Shown: positions 22,318 to 32,312 of the stretch, piece by piece
Numbering within the stretch: position 1 is the stretch's first letter
Layout of the letters: every line of letters starts with the position of its first letter
NCBI RefSeq assembly: GCF_004210375.1
Contig: NC_134834.1
Location: 93,004,170-93,068,169, forward strand
Source: Tachypleus tridentatus
Lineage: Eukaryota > Arthropoda > Merostomata > Xiphosura > Limulidae
DNA: 64,000 nt
Direction: 5' to 3'
Made by a program: the position numbers and the translations under genes
Notes under the pieces: model-generated
Told to the model about the DNA's origin: nothing
The model's input: the letters and a program-made list of their open reading frames with translations, nothing else
Databases searched by the model: none

Positions 22318-22435
22318 CTCTCAGTGGCACAGTGGTATGTATGTGAGCTTACAACGCTAGAAAGCGGGTTTCGATACTCGTGGTAGATAGAGCACATTAA
22401 GTAGCTTTGTACTTAATTCCAAACAAACAAACAAA
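22318..22435 (+). repeat. SINE-B copy
   Basis: Head CTCAGTGGCACAGTGGTATG and TTACAACGCTAGAAAGCGGG, B box GTTTCGATACTCG, tail TTAAGTAGCTTTGTACTTAA and CCAAACAAACAAACAAA. The CAGATAGCCC segment is shortened. Confidence 0.85.
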
Positions 22436-22822
22436 GTAACAAAGCTAACCAGCATCAATTAACCGATTTCATGTTCTTTACTTATTTCAACACTCTTGAA
22501 GGCGCATTAAAAGTTGTAACGGCCACTTTTGAAGTAACTCTTGTTCAAAATACGTTCAAACCGAAGTTTCAGTCTAGTAAAGAAACAGTATTTAATAATG
22601 CATTGTTTGCACTCGCTCTTTATTAACTGAGAGCTTTATTATTGTTAAATTCCTGGTTTCTTTGTTCGCAGAACATTTTTTGATTCTCGAAGATCAAGAC
22701 GTACTTATAACTTTCACCACTCTTAAGAATAGTTTTGTCATTTTCACATGAGAGTACGAGTTTCATTTACTCTCTAACAAAAATGGTCTTATCATAATTT
22801 GTTTTTTTCTGAATATCCTCTT
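22436..22822. other. Intergenic, nothing recognised
   Basis: No supported feature. Confidence 0.5.
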
Positions 22823-23047
22823 GGCCCGGCATGGCCAAGCGTGTTAAGGCGTGCGACTTGTAATCTGAGGGTCGCGGGTTCGCATCCCCGTCGCGCCAAA
22901 CATGCTCGCCCTTTCAGCCGTGGGGCTGTGACGGTCAATCCCACTATTCGTTGGTAAAAGAGTAGCCCAAGAGTTCGCGGTGGGTGGTGATGACTAGCTG
23001 CCTTCCCTCTAGTCTTACACTGCTAAATTAGAGACGGCTAGCACAAC
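22823..23047 (+). repeat. SINE-A, 3'-truncated copy
   Basis: Head starts GGCCCGGCATGGCCAAGCGT; a few bases of the GGGGGCGTTATAATG segment are missing; the match stops at GACGGCTAGCACAACTACC, so the final tail is absent. Confidence 0.92.
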
Positions 23048-23744
23048 TACCTGTTGTGTTCCATAATCAATCTATTGAACGAGGGCGCGATCTCTCTAGA
23101 CATTGCAGCCGGTAACTTCACCAACACTTTTTCGTATCATTCTCCAGCTTTTTGAAGTATACAGCAATTGAGATGAGATGTTGTGGAAACAGTTTGTGTG
23201 TACACGTGGTTTGTGTTGTATTTTATATGAATTACGGAGCGAAGCGTTGCCTAGGGCACAGACACGACTTCTGTAACTGAAATTTATGTTCGTAGGGTCT
23301 CACCTGACACAAGATGACACACTGTTTGTACCACAGATAGGAACTACTTGTTAAAGGTCTCTTTGTAGATGATTCTAATGCTCCTAGTTGACAGATATTC
23401 CTTTGTTTTTTCCAACGCCATCACAAATATGGGATAAATCAGATTTGGAAATTTTTATTCTCCGATTTAAGCAAGTCTTTGTGAGTCAAGTATGGAAATG
23501 TTTTTCGTCGGAAAAGGCTGTTACTAACCTTTCCGAGAAGGGATAATTTTTTGCGACATAATTCTTCCTACAAAATGGCAAACAACATCAGTTCCATCAT
23601 TTTTACTGGCTGTGGTTGTCACGTGACTTGCTCAAAATCGCTTTAATGTAATGTACTTATGTATGTAAATCCAGATATATCATATTTAACGTCAAGCTGT
23701 AAAAACATTAAGTATTTCTTTAGATTCTACAGAAATTTGTTTTG
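23048..23744. other. Intergenic, nothing recognised
   Basis: About 700 bp with no open frame or repeat that I can support. Confidence 0.5.
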
Positions 23745-23898
23745 TTGATGAATTTCTACGCAGCTACGTGAAGTTATCTGCCCTAGCTGTTCCTAATTTT
23801 GAATTAATACCGGAAGGATAGCTAGTCGAGATCACCCACCTCCAAATATTAGGTTACTCTTTACCAATGAATCGTGAGATTAACCATCACATTATACT
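23745..23898 (-). repeat. SINE-A, diverged 3' part
   Basis: On the minus strand the tail (GTAGCTGCGTAGAAATTC), AATTAGGAACAGCTAGGGCA, and TGGTAAAGAGTAACC are readable. The copy ends at GTATAATGTGATGG, where a SINE-B begins on the plus strand. Confidence 0.75.
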
Positions 23899-24020
23899 CT
23901 CCAGTGATGCATCGGTATGTCTGCGGACTTACAACGCTAGAATCCGGGTTTCGATACCCATGGTTGGCAGACCACAGATAGTTCATTGTGTAACTTTGTG
24001 CTTAGCTGCAAAACTTATTC
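23899..24020 (+). repeat. SINE-B copy
   Basis: Head CCAGTGATGCATCGGTATGT and GGACTTACAACGCTAGAATC, B box GGGTTTCGATACCC, then GGCAGACCACAGATAGTTC and the tail TGTGTAACTTTGTGCTTAGC. Confidence 0.85.
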
Positions 24021-24094
24021 TATTACGATGTTCAAATCCATGGCTAGCAGGTTGTGAGTTGTTTGCCCTAACCAGCAACCTACACCAAGTCGTC

Positions 24095-24197
24095 CTGACT
24101 CGGAGATAAGTCTTCGGATTTATAACATTAAAATTCGGGTTTAGATACCGATGGCTGATACAATACAGATAGCTTTCTGCTTAATTACAAACAAAGA
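24095..24197 (+). repeat. SINE-B, diverged copy
   Basis: GGAGATAAGTCTTCGGATTT, ATAACATTAAAATTCGGG, GTTTAGATACCGATGGC and CAATACAGATAGCTTTCTGC followed by TTAATTACAAACAAAG. Confidence 0.7.
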
Positions 24198-24834
24198 GAT
24201 AATTAATATTATGAAAACTGTTATTACTACAAAACATCACTTCCAACTTCCAACGTCATATGAAGAGACTTACTCTCTAAAATAATTTTATATGGAGAAC
24301 TAGAACTAGCAAATATTATCCACGTTGCTTGTTTCTACACATCCTCAAATAAGTTATAATTTGAAATTTCAGAGCCGTTTGGCTAGTTTTCACGCACAAA
24401 CTAAATATATTGTTATAAATATCTGATTTCAGATTATTGGTCACTTTAATTAGATTTAATTAGTTTATTTGAGTATCTCAGTTCAACTTATCATTCATTT
24501 CGAACCGGTATAATTACTTGATTTCACATAACTACCTTAGATCAACTTATCAGTTAAATAAAACTAGCTCAGTGTATTACTTACCCTCACCTAAGTTTCT
24601 CATTTCAGGTTTTGATGAGCTCAAACCGATTCATATAATTATTTGACCTTAACCTTGAATAAAGTTATAGGACTTGACTGTCTCTTAGGGTTTTAGGTTA
24701 AAACGTATTAAGTTTTACATTACCTGTAAATACATTTCGAGCAGAATTGAAACTTTTAGCCTAAACGCTACCTCGCGCATATATGGGCTAAACGATCAGG
24801 TTAGAGACCCTTTGGATTCAGATAGAGTCATTCC
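24198..24834. other. Intergenic, nothing recognised
   Basis: AT-rich sequence; no supported feature. Confidence 0.5.
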
Positions 24835-25017
24835 TGATTTTGAATTACTGCACAGAAGGTAAACAGTTAGCAAGAATCACTCGCAGCAGAATGGTCATGT
24901 CTAACTCAGTCAACTGATTAATGGGGTTGATTATAATTGTGGAAGGTGTTAATTAAGCAACATTAGGTTTTGAACTATGGACCTTAGCAGCCCCAAAAAC
25001 AAACCACGGGGCCAATC
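24835..25017 (-). repeat. Old SINE-A-like copy
   Basis: Weak but ordered similarity on the minus strand: body segments around AACTGTTTACC, ATCAACCCCATTAATCAG, CCTTCCACAATTATAA and a B-box-like AGTTCAAAACC. Highly diverged. Confidence 0.45.
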
Positions 25018-25269
25018 CTATCACATTTCATGGTAAATAGGGACTCATTCCAGTCCCAACTTTTTGGCTTTAGCTTTGAAAGCTATTCAATATTACGATA
25101 AATTTGACATTAATTAACTAACAAGTAGTTTTTTTTATATAAATTTGTTCTAACATATTTTTATTTCCCGAATATTACAATTTCGACATTTCAATCACAC
25201 CCAATGCACAGTTTTGAAGAAAATACACTTCGTCTTTGTAGTAGTGTAATATAGAACACAGAAAAAATT

Positions 25270-25405
25270 AGATTTAACTGTTACTCTTATAACGCACTAT
25301 GAATACCAAAGTGCAGACTGCGATATATTTTTTCTTTTTTGGCAGTAAAAGGACACGGACCCCGAGAACCTCAAATCTTAAGACTGACCCATTCACCATT
25401 AAACC
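25270..25405 (-). repeat. SINE-D copy
   Basis: Same layout as the copy at 4365: TTATAACGCACTATGAATAC, CAAAGTGCAGACTGCGATAT, then ACGGACCCCGAGAACCTCAA and ACTGACCCATTCACCA, read on the plus strand. Confidence 0.5.
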
Positions 25406-25710
25406 TTTACAATTTTATAAAATTAATAGGTTGACGGCCTTTATATAATAAATACAATAAAACGTAATCACTTGACTTTGTTCTTCACATTTGTAGACAA
25501 GACAACCAAGAGACGAACCGTGTTGATTAAAGTCGCGTGATTCACATCTTATTAATAAAGATGATGAAATCTCAAATACAGTTTTATTAGTTTGCAGCAT
25601 GTAATAATAATCGAAATGACAAACGTATGAAACTATAAAACTGAAACACGATTATCACATAGTAATTATGCAATTTTTTTTAATTTTATAAAAACAAGTA
25701 GAGATCTACA
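25406..25710. other. Intergenic, nothing recognised
   Basis: AT-rich sequence up to the Tc1-like element; a 61-codon minus frame is not supported. Confidence 0.5.
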
Positions 25711-25712
25711 TA

Positions 25713-27376
25713 CACTGCTGGCCAAATCTTAAGACCAATGAACATAAAGAAAAAATATGCATTTTGCGTTGTTAGACTCAACCATTTATTTGAGTAGAGC
25801 TTCAAAAGATGAAAATAAGAAAAGAGAAAATAAAAATAAAAAACCTTTTTAGCATTTAATAGAGAAAATGGGAACACTATGAAATTAGCCTAAATACTAG
25901 CTGGTCAAAAGTTTAAGACCATACCATACAGAAGCTTTAAACAGGGTAGGAAAATGCCCAACAAGAGATCTCAGTGGTGAGTTGCACAGCCATCATTGCG
26001 AATAACTGCAAACATTCCCAAACGCAAACTAATGTATCAGGGGTTTAGTTTAGAGAGAGAGAAATCTGAAGAATTCTCTCTCCAACTGGGGTGATGAGGA
26101 ACTTTGTGGTTCCTCTTCGTCCCCTCTGCAAACATTCACTTTGTCATGGTCGATATAAGCGTTTGCAGAAGGCTGGCTGGAATGTTATTCATAGTGGTGA
26201 AGATGGCTTCACGAAGATCATACACTGTTTGAAATTGACGTCCATTTCTAAGGACTTCCCATGCCATCTGCCCCAAAACATTTTGAATGGGGTTCAGTTC
26301 GGGCGAACACGCTGGACGGTCCAAATGAATCACGTTATTCGCCATGAAAAAGTCCTTTGTCCTGCAGGCATTTTGGATTGCAGCGTTGTCCTGCAGAAAG
26401 ATCCAGTCATTTCCACACAAGCGAGGGCCTTTACTCAATAAAGATGCTCTCTCCAACATGTCAATGTAGCCAGCTGCTGTTTGACGCCCCTGTTTAACCT
26501 AAAGCTCCATTGTTCCGTGGAAGGAGAAAGCACCCCAGATCATAATGGAACCTCATCCATTGTGTCGTGTAGGAAATGTCTCCGGTGGGATATCCTTATC
26601 GTGCCAGTAACGTTGGAAGCCATCTGGACCATCCAGGTTAAATTTTTCTCATCAGAGAACAAAACCTTCTTCCACTTTTCTACGTCCCATGTTTGGTGTT
26701 TCTCAGCAAAGTTTAACCGAGCTGTTTCGTGGTGTGGAAGGAGACGTGGCCTTTGAAAACGTTTACGGTTTTTAAGGCCTTTCTCTTGTAGATGCTGTCT
26801 TATTGTTCTTGAGCTGTATTCTAAGTCCGTAAGGGCCTTGATCTGGTTCGACGATCGGCTGGTGTCTTGCCGGACAACTCGTCGTATTCTCCTGCTCAAC
26901 GTTGGCGAAGTTTTCTTGGGCCAACCACTTGAAATTTCGTTCTGTATCCCTCAGTGTCTTTTAAGAAATTTGCAACAACAGTTTTACTATGCCAAATCTC
27001 ACCAGCGATGGCACGTTGAGAGAGACCTTGCTTTTGTAGCTTGAAAATACTGCCATGTTTTTACCTAATGTAACACAGGAGTGTCAGTGAGAGGTGTTGA
27101 CAACACTAATGCTTGAACACAAATGATTAAATATCGTTATGTGTTTACCGATTAACGCTTCGTTTCAGTATGGTCTTAAACTTTTGACCAGCTAGTATTT
27201 AGGCTAATTTCATAGTGTTCACAGTTTCCTATTAAATGCTAAAAAATTTTTTAAATTTTATTTTCTCTTTTCTTATTGTCATCTTTCGAAGCTCTACTCA
27301 AATAAGTGGTTGAGTCTAACAACGCAAAATGCATATTTTTTTATGTTCATTGGCCTTACAATTTTGGCCAGCAGTG
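25713..27376 (-). mobile_element. Tc1-like transposon with 212-bp IR/DR ends
   Basis: TA dinucleotides flank the element at 25711-25712 and 27377-27378. Both ends begin CACTGCTGGCCAAA (right end read on the minus strand). The inverted repeats run 25713-25924 and 27168-27376. Each repeat holds two related transposase-site-like motifs: the outer CTGGCCAAATCTTAAGACCA and the inner CTGGTCAAAAGTTTAAGACC, the IR/DR layout known from Sleeping Beauty-type Tc1 elements. The two arms are highly similar over their length. The transposase lies on the minus strand and is broken (next entry). Confidence 0.93.
26136..27050 (-). pseudogene. Tc1-like transposase (DD34E type), broken and catalytically changed
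   Basis: A DDE transposase reading from about 27050 down to 26136. The N-terminal helix-turn-helix is readable as KQGLSQRAIAGEIWHSKTVV, then a frameshift near 26900, then the second DNA-binding part SRRIRRVVRQDTSRSSNQIK. The catalytic domain has [13 protein letters not shown] (first Asp), a stop plus frame changes around 26460-26540, then WIFLQDNAAIQNA (second Asp) and ACSPELNPIQNVLG. In the family the last motif is SPDLNPIEN. Here the third catalytic acid, exactly 34 residues after the second Asp, reads Gln (CAA instead of GAA). C-terminal residues NGRQFQTVYDLREAIFTT are conserved. The enzyme cannot be functional. Confidence 0.92.
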
Positions 27377-27489
27377 TATATGTAACCTCGCTAGCTACAG
27401 TAATGTAGAAAGTTTTAATGCTACTGGAAGTATTGAAACAAGAAAGTGTAAGTTAGAGAAAGTGAGTTACTTAAAATTATATTTTATTT

Positions 27490-27562
27490 ACCCCTACGTT
27501 AGGTGGGGAACAGAGCACAGACGACCTGTTGTGTGGCTTTGGGCTTAATTACAAGCAAACAA
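27490..27562 (+). repeat. SINE-B, 3' fragment
   Basis: GTGGGGAACAGAGCACAGAC followed by TGTTGTGTGGCTTTGGGCTT and AATTACAAGCAAACAA. The tRNA-like head is absent. Confidence 0.65.
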
Positions 27563-28334
27563 CTTTGAGCCAAAGTAGAGATATAAAGTAATAAGTAACC
27601 CAGTTTTTGTAGTTTTTAACTATCTTATTTCAATACCTTTTATAGCATTGAAACTTTCTGTATTGCTACAGTTAGCTAGTTTACGTGTATATTAATTTCC
27701 ATTCTTGTCTTTGTAAAATTAAGTAGTTTTATATTATCTGCATTTTTTGTTCCAGCAGTACCAAGGGTAGAGCGAGTGTATACCCTATCCGGTTTTATTT
27801 ATCATCAGGATATCTACCAACGTACCCTCAAATATAATTTAATGCTTAAAATATATATATATATATATATATATGGTCGTGCCCTTTCCGGTCCAAGAAA
27901 GAAATCACTGGGACCACAGACGACTGTGTCATGTGGAATAATTAAAGCCGTAAGGTTTGTCATTTTGTCTGTAACCTTACCTGGAAAAGTCGCTTACGTA
28001 CTTACTTAAATGGAAATTTGTTGAAATACTGAAATTATGATTCACTTCTTAAACATGTATATAGTGATTTAGGGAGATTTATAAGTACAATAAGTTTTAG
28101 TTTTGCTCAGCCATTACTGTGAAATAGTCATTGTTAATATCTAGACACTTTAAAGGTAGTTTTAAACAATATATTTTATGGCCTCCATTTTCTTTCTTCA
28201 CATTCCTTGATATTAAGTATTACTATACTTAATTATGACAAAACAAGAAATTGTATTTTCTTGTAAACACGTTAAAAAGGTTTGTATTCATAGGGAAAAA
28301 AATAATATCTTGTGTGTTCCAAACAAGTTTAAAG
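27563..28334. other. Intergenic with an (AT)n tract
   Basis: Unrecognised AT-rich DNA with an (AT)12 tract at about 27850-27874. The 77-codon open frame crossing the tract is not supported. Confidence 0.55.
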
Positions 28335-28452
28335 TTTTATTTAGAGCAAAGCCACGTTGCGTTATCTGCTGTATCTACCACGGGGATTCGAACTCCTGAT
28401 TTTAACGTTATAAATTCTTAAACGTATCATTGTTCTACCGGAAGGGGGCATA
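28335..28452 (-). repeat. SINE-C copy
   Basis: On the minus strand: 5' end CCCCCTTCCGGTAGAACAAT, TTTATAACGTTAAAATCAGG, B box GTTCGAATCCCCG, then GATACAGCAGATAACGCAAC and the tail GTGGCTTTGCTCTAAATAAA. Confidence 0.82.
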
Positions 28453-28560
28453 AGTTTTAATGTGTTTGACGTAATCGTTGTCCTACCGGAAGGGGACATA
28501 AGTTTTAATGTGTTTAACGTAATCGTTGTCCTACCGGAAGGGGACATAAGTTTTAAAGTG
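28412..28560. repeat. 48-bp tandem repeat, 3 copies, overlapping a SINE end
   Basis: CTACCGGAAGGGG(A/G)CATAAG and TTTTAATGTGTTTGACGTAA recur at exactly 48-bp spacing (CCG at 28438, 28486 and 28534). The first unit includes the 5' end of the minus-strand SINE-C, so the array arose by duplicating the SINE-flank junction. The 61-codon minus-strand frame across it is a consequence of the 48-bp period. Confidence 0.9.
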
Positions 28561-28870
28561 TTTGATGCAGAACTCGATTTCAGTGAATTTCAATAGATGC
28601 CAGCGTTATGATTTCCTAGTTTAGGGTTTTTGAAGAACGAAAAGAATTATAGAAAAGTGTATAAGATCTCCACAACATACTATCAACAACTGATTATCAT
28701 TTCTCATAACAGCAATTTTGACACTGTTAGTAAATAATATTCAGGAAGTGTGAAACAAACCAGCCATTCTTTTGGTTTTATTTGGAAATGGTTAGCATAA
28801 CCATCACTAGATGGCAGGACAATACAAATTTATTTTAAAAGTACCTAGTGTTTTGTAATAAAGTTCAATA
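28561..28870. other. Intergenic, nothing recognised
   Basis: No supported feature. Confidence 0.5.
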
Positions 28871-28872
28871 CA

Positions 28873-30077
28873 CACACTTAGTTGCCACTTTATTAGGTAC
28901 ACCTATCTAGTACCTGGTAGGATCCTCTTTTACCTCCAGAACTTCCTAAATTCTTCGAGACATGGATTCAATAATTTGTTGGAAACATTCCTTTGGGATT
29001 TTGGTCCATACTGACTCGATAGGATCACGCAGTTCCTGCAGATTTGTCGACCACATAGTCACGCTGCGAACCTCCCGTTCCACTTCATCGCAAAGGTTTT
29101 CTATTGGATTGAGATCTGGGGATCGTGCATGCCATTGGAGTGCAATGAGGCCACTGTCATGTTGATGGAACCAGCTTGAAATGATGCGTGCTTTGTGACA
29201 TGGCGCATTATCCCGCTGAAAGTAGCTATTGGAAAACAGGTATGCTGTTGCCATAAAGGGATGCACATGGTTAGTAACAATACTTAAGGACGCTGTGGCA
29301 TTCAAACGATGCTAAATTTGTATTAAGGGGCCTAATGTGTGCCAAAAAACGTTCTCCACACCATTACACTACCACCAGCAGCCTGTACTGTTGACACTAG
29401 GCAAGATGGATCCATAGATTCACGCTGTTTACGTCAAACTGTGACCCTACCATTTGTATGTTGCAGAAGAAATCAAAATTCATCAGACCAGGCGACATTT
29501 TGCCAGTCTTCAATTGTCCAGTTTTGGTGATCCGGTGTCCATATAATCTCATTTTCCTGTTCTTAGCTTACAAGAGTGGAACCCAGCGTGGTCTTCTGCT
29601 GCTGTAGCCCAGTTCCTTCAAGGTTCGACGTTGTGAGCTCAGAAATGCCCTTCTGCACATCACTGTTGTAAATAGTGTTTTTTTTTTAATATTTGTAGCA
29701 TTTCTTTCAGCTTGAAAGAGTCTGGCCATTCTCCTCTGACCTCACTCATTAATAAGGTGCTTTTGCCCACAGAACTGCCGCTCACTAGATTTTTATTGCA
29801 CCATTCTTTGTAAACTCTAGATATTGTTGTGCATGAAAATCATAAGAGGGCAACAGTTTCTGGGATGCTGGAACAACTATGTCTGGCACCAACAATCATT
29901 CCATGGTGAAAGTCGCTTATATCACACATCTTCCCCAATCTAATGTTTGGTCGAACAACAACGGAACCTCTTGACCATCTTTGCATGCTTTATATATTTA
30001 GTTGGAGCCACGTGATTCAATGTTTGATTACTTACGTGAAAGATCAGATGTACCTAATAAAGTGGCCACTAAGTGCG
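28873..30077 (-). mobile_element. Tc1/mariner element with DD36E-like transposase, degenerate
   Basis: The inverted ends share CACTTAGTTGCCACTTTATT plus AGGTACA on the left and CACTTAGTGGCCACTTTATT plus AGGTACA on the right (minus strand). Outer limits are approximate because I do not see a clean TA on both sides. The length is about 1.2 kb. The transposase is on the minus strand. CACTTTATTAGGTACA ends are familiar to me from elements in fish genomes; that is memory, not a search. Confidence 0.85.
28946..29945 (-). pseudogene. DD36E-type Tc1/mariner transposase, interrupted
   Basis: Reading from about 29945: MCDISDFHHGMIVGARHSCS then SIPETVALL and TTISRVYKEWCNKN form the N-terminal helix-turn-helix region. 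WQNVAWSDEF (first catalytic Asp) is followed at once by an in-frame TGA near 29480. ESMDPSCLVSTVQAAGGSVM is readable near 29400. The open part at 29305-28946 has YFQRDNAPCHKARI (second Asp) and ARSPDLNPIENLCDEVERE (Glu), with 36 residues between them. DD36E spacing is that of the Incomer group. Stops and frame changes break the gene, but all three catalytic residues are still encoded. Confidence 0.88.
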
Positions 30078-31104
30078 GATGATATTAGGTGAAAATCATC
30101 TGAAACCAGATCTAATCTATTATTATAGAGAAGCACAGTTATTGTGGCTCTACTGGGATCATATCCTTCTACCTGGTAGGTATTTAGGGTTTTAACAATG
30201 TTTATGCTTAAATTTTAAATACCTAGGGATTCTCACAAGCAAATATTTTTCTTCATCCCTTACATGGCTTCAGGATTGATAGAAATGTCATCAAGAAAGA
30301 TAAACAGGGAGATTTACATACACGTGTCCACGTATGTGCTACAATGGTCTTGATTTTTGCCTAATGAAAAACAAAAAAGCCCACCCCCACTGTGTTAAAC
30401 TGGTCAGATAACTCTTCCTTCAAAAAGGGTTGACCCATGGAGATAATGGTTCCCTCAATCAGCTTCAATCTCAATCAACTCTGATGTAATGAAATTATAT
30501 TTCGAAATGATCCGCATTCTATCAAGTAACACCAGATTATAAAACCGTCAGTCAAATGGTTCTCTCAAAGGAATTATCGAGAATACGTCATGACAAGTAA
30601 TTTTAAGTACATAACATCCGTGCCAAGGTGTATTTGCTGTTCTTAAAAATCACACTCCCTGTAAAAATTGTAAAGTATCCCCTACTTAATATTCGTTTGT
30701 GGAGAATGTAAACTAAATGATAAATCATTTCCATTTCTAGTCGTGTTATGGATCATCAGGTGTCTAATTTGTAGCATATACAAAAATAGATTTATATTCC
30801 GATTAACTTTCAAATCTTTCTCTACAAAATGTTTGTATGAACAATCTATGAAACATTATCTCAATATCGAATAACAGTAAATATATAAAATTTTATAGGT
30901 ATGAAAAATGAAAACTCCCTATGCATATAAAGATGCGTTAAAATTGATTCCGATTGTTCAATAACTAAAGCACATTCCAATCACGTAGAACAACATACGT
31001 GTGAGCAAGATACGTGTGAGCCTTTGGGCTATCACGAACAAGTGGAATCTCAACAGCTAAATCAACGTACACGTGTATCACATTTTACAAGAGAAAACTA
31101 TGTG
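30078..31104. other. Intergenic, nothing recognised
   Basis: About 1 kb of AT-rich DNA with no supported open frame, repeat or structure. Confidence 0.5.
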
Positions 31105-31780
31105 TAATAAGTGAAGTCGAAACATATCCATATGGTTTTTATCGAGCTTTAATAATGTACTTATGCTTAACAAATGAAGTCGGGATATATCCATATGGGT
31201 TTTTATCCAACTTTAATCATGTAATTATGCTTAACAAATGAAGTCAGGACATATCCATATGGGTTTATCCAACTTTAAACCTATAGCCATGTTTAATAGA
31301 TGAAGTCAGGACATATCCATATGGGTTTAGCCAACTTTAAACCTATAGCCATGTTTAATAGATGAAGTCAGGACATATCCATATGGGTTTAGCCAACTTT
31401 AAACCTATAGCCATGTTTAATAGATGAAGTCAGGACATATCCATATGGGTTTAGCCAACTTTAAACCTGTAGCCATGTTTAATAGATGAAGTCAGGACAT
31501 ATCCATATGGGTTTAGCCAACTTTAAACCTATAGCCATGTTTAATAGATGAAGTCAGGACATATCCATATGGGTTTAGCCAACTTTAAACCTATAGCCAT
31601 GTTTAATAGATGAAGTCAGGACATATCCATATGGGTTTAGCCAACTTTAAACCTATAGCCATGTTTAATAGATGAAGTCAGGACATATCCATATGGGTTT
31701 AGCCAACTTTAAACCTATAGCCATGTTTAATAGATGAAGTCAGGACATATCCATACGGTTTTACCCAACGTGGATCATGC
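31105..31780. repeat. 62-bp tandem repeat array, about 10-11 copies
   Basis: Unit TAATAGATGAAGTCAGGACA + TATCCATATGGGTTTAGCCA + ACTTTAAACCTATAGCCATGTT. Seven or eight central units (31285-31740) are nearly identical at 62-bp spacing (ATGGGTTTAG at 31321, 31383 and on). The units at both edges are diverged, as expected for homogenisation by unequal exchange. Confidence 0.95.
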
Positions 31781-32094
31781 AATATAGATTTTCTTATATT
31801 TGAACAAATAAGATCCCATTAAAAATATGAGAATAAAGTAACAAAGCGGCTTTGTTTTATCTTTTCTTTATAATATTATAATAAATACAAATCATTACCG
31901 TTTCTTACAAGTTGTCTTAATTTACTGACCAGCAAGAAATCTGAAATATAAAACTTAATTAACAAAGTCATTGGAGCCTGTAAGTCGTGAGTAATGCTTT
32001 GAGTTTTGCAGCGAATGATAGATATTTTTTGTAAATAATTATAAGAAGTCATGTATATATATATATGTATATCACCATCTCAAAGTATTATATG
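31781..32094. other. Intergenic, nothing recognised
   Basis: AT-rich sequence with a short TATATATATATATG tract near 32055. Confidence 0.5.
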
Positions 32095-32312
32095 TGGGAA
32101 GAGGGAAGAATCATATTGTTCTGATACAAGGTAACACCGTACTTGACCTGAAGAGGGAGGGATCATATTGTTCTGATACAAGGTAACACCGTACTTGACC
32201 TGAAGAGGGAGGGATCATATTGTTCTGATACAAGGTAACTCCGTACTTGACCTAATGGGAAGAGGGAAGGATCTTATTGTTCTGATACAAGGTAACACTG
32301 TAATTGGCCTGA
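32095..32312. repeat. 52-bp tandem repeat, 4 copies
   Basis: GAAGAGGGAGGGATCATATT + GTTCTGATACAAGGTAACAC + CGTACTTGACCT. Starts of TCATATT are at 32111, 32163 and 32215; the fourth copy follows at 57 bp because of a small insertion. Confidence 0.92.

Noticed and set aside
26481-27044. Plus-strand frames of 91 and 68 codons
   Set aside because: Antisense to the Tc1-like transposase, whose minus-strand translation has clear catalytic motifs.
31105-31780. CRISPR-like array
   Set aside because: The 62-bp units are contiguous without unique spacers, and the genome is animal; it is a minisatellite.
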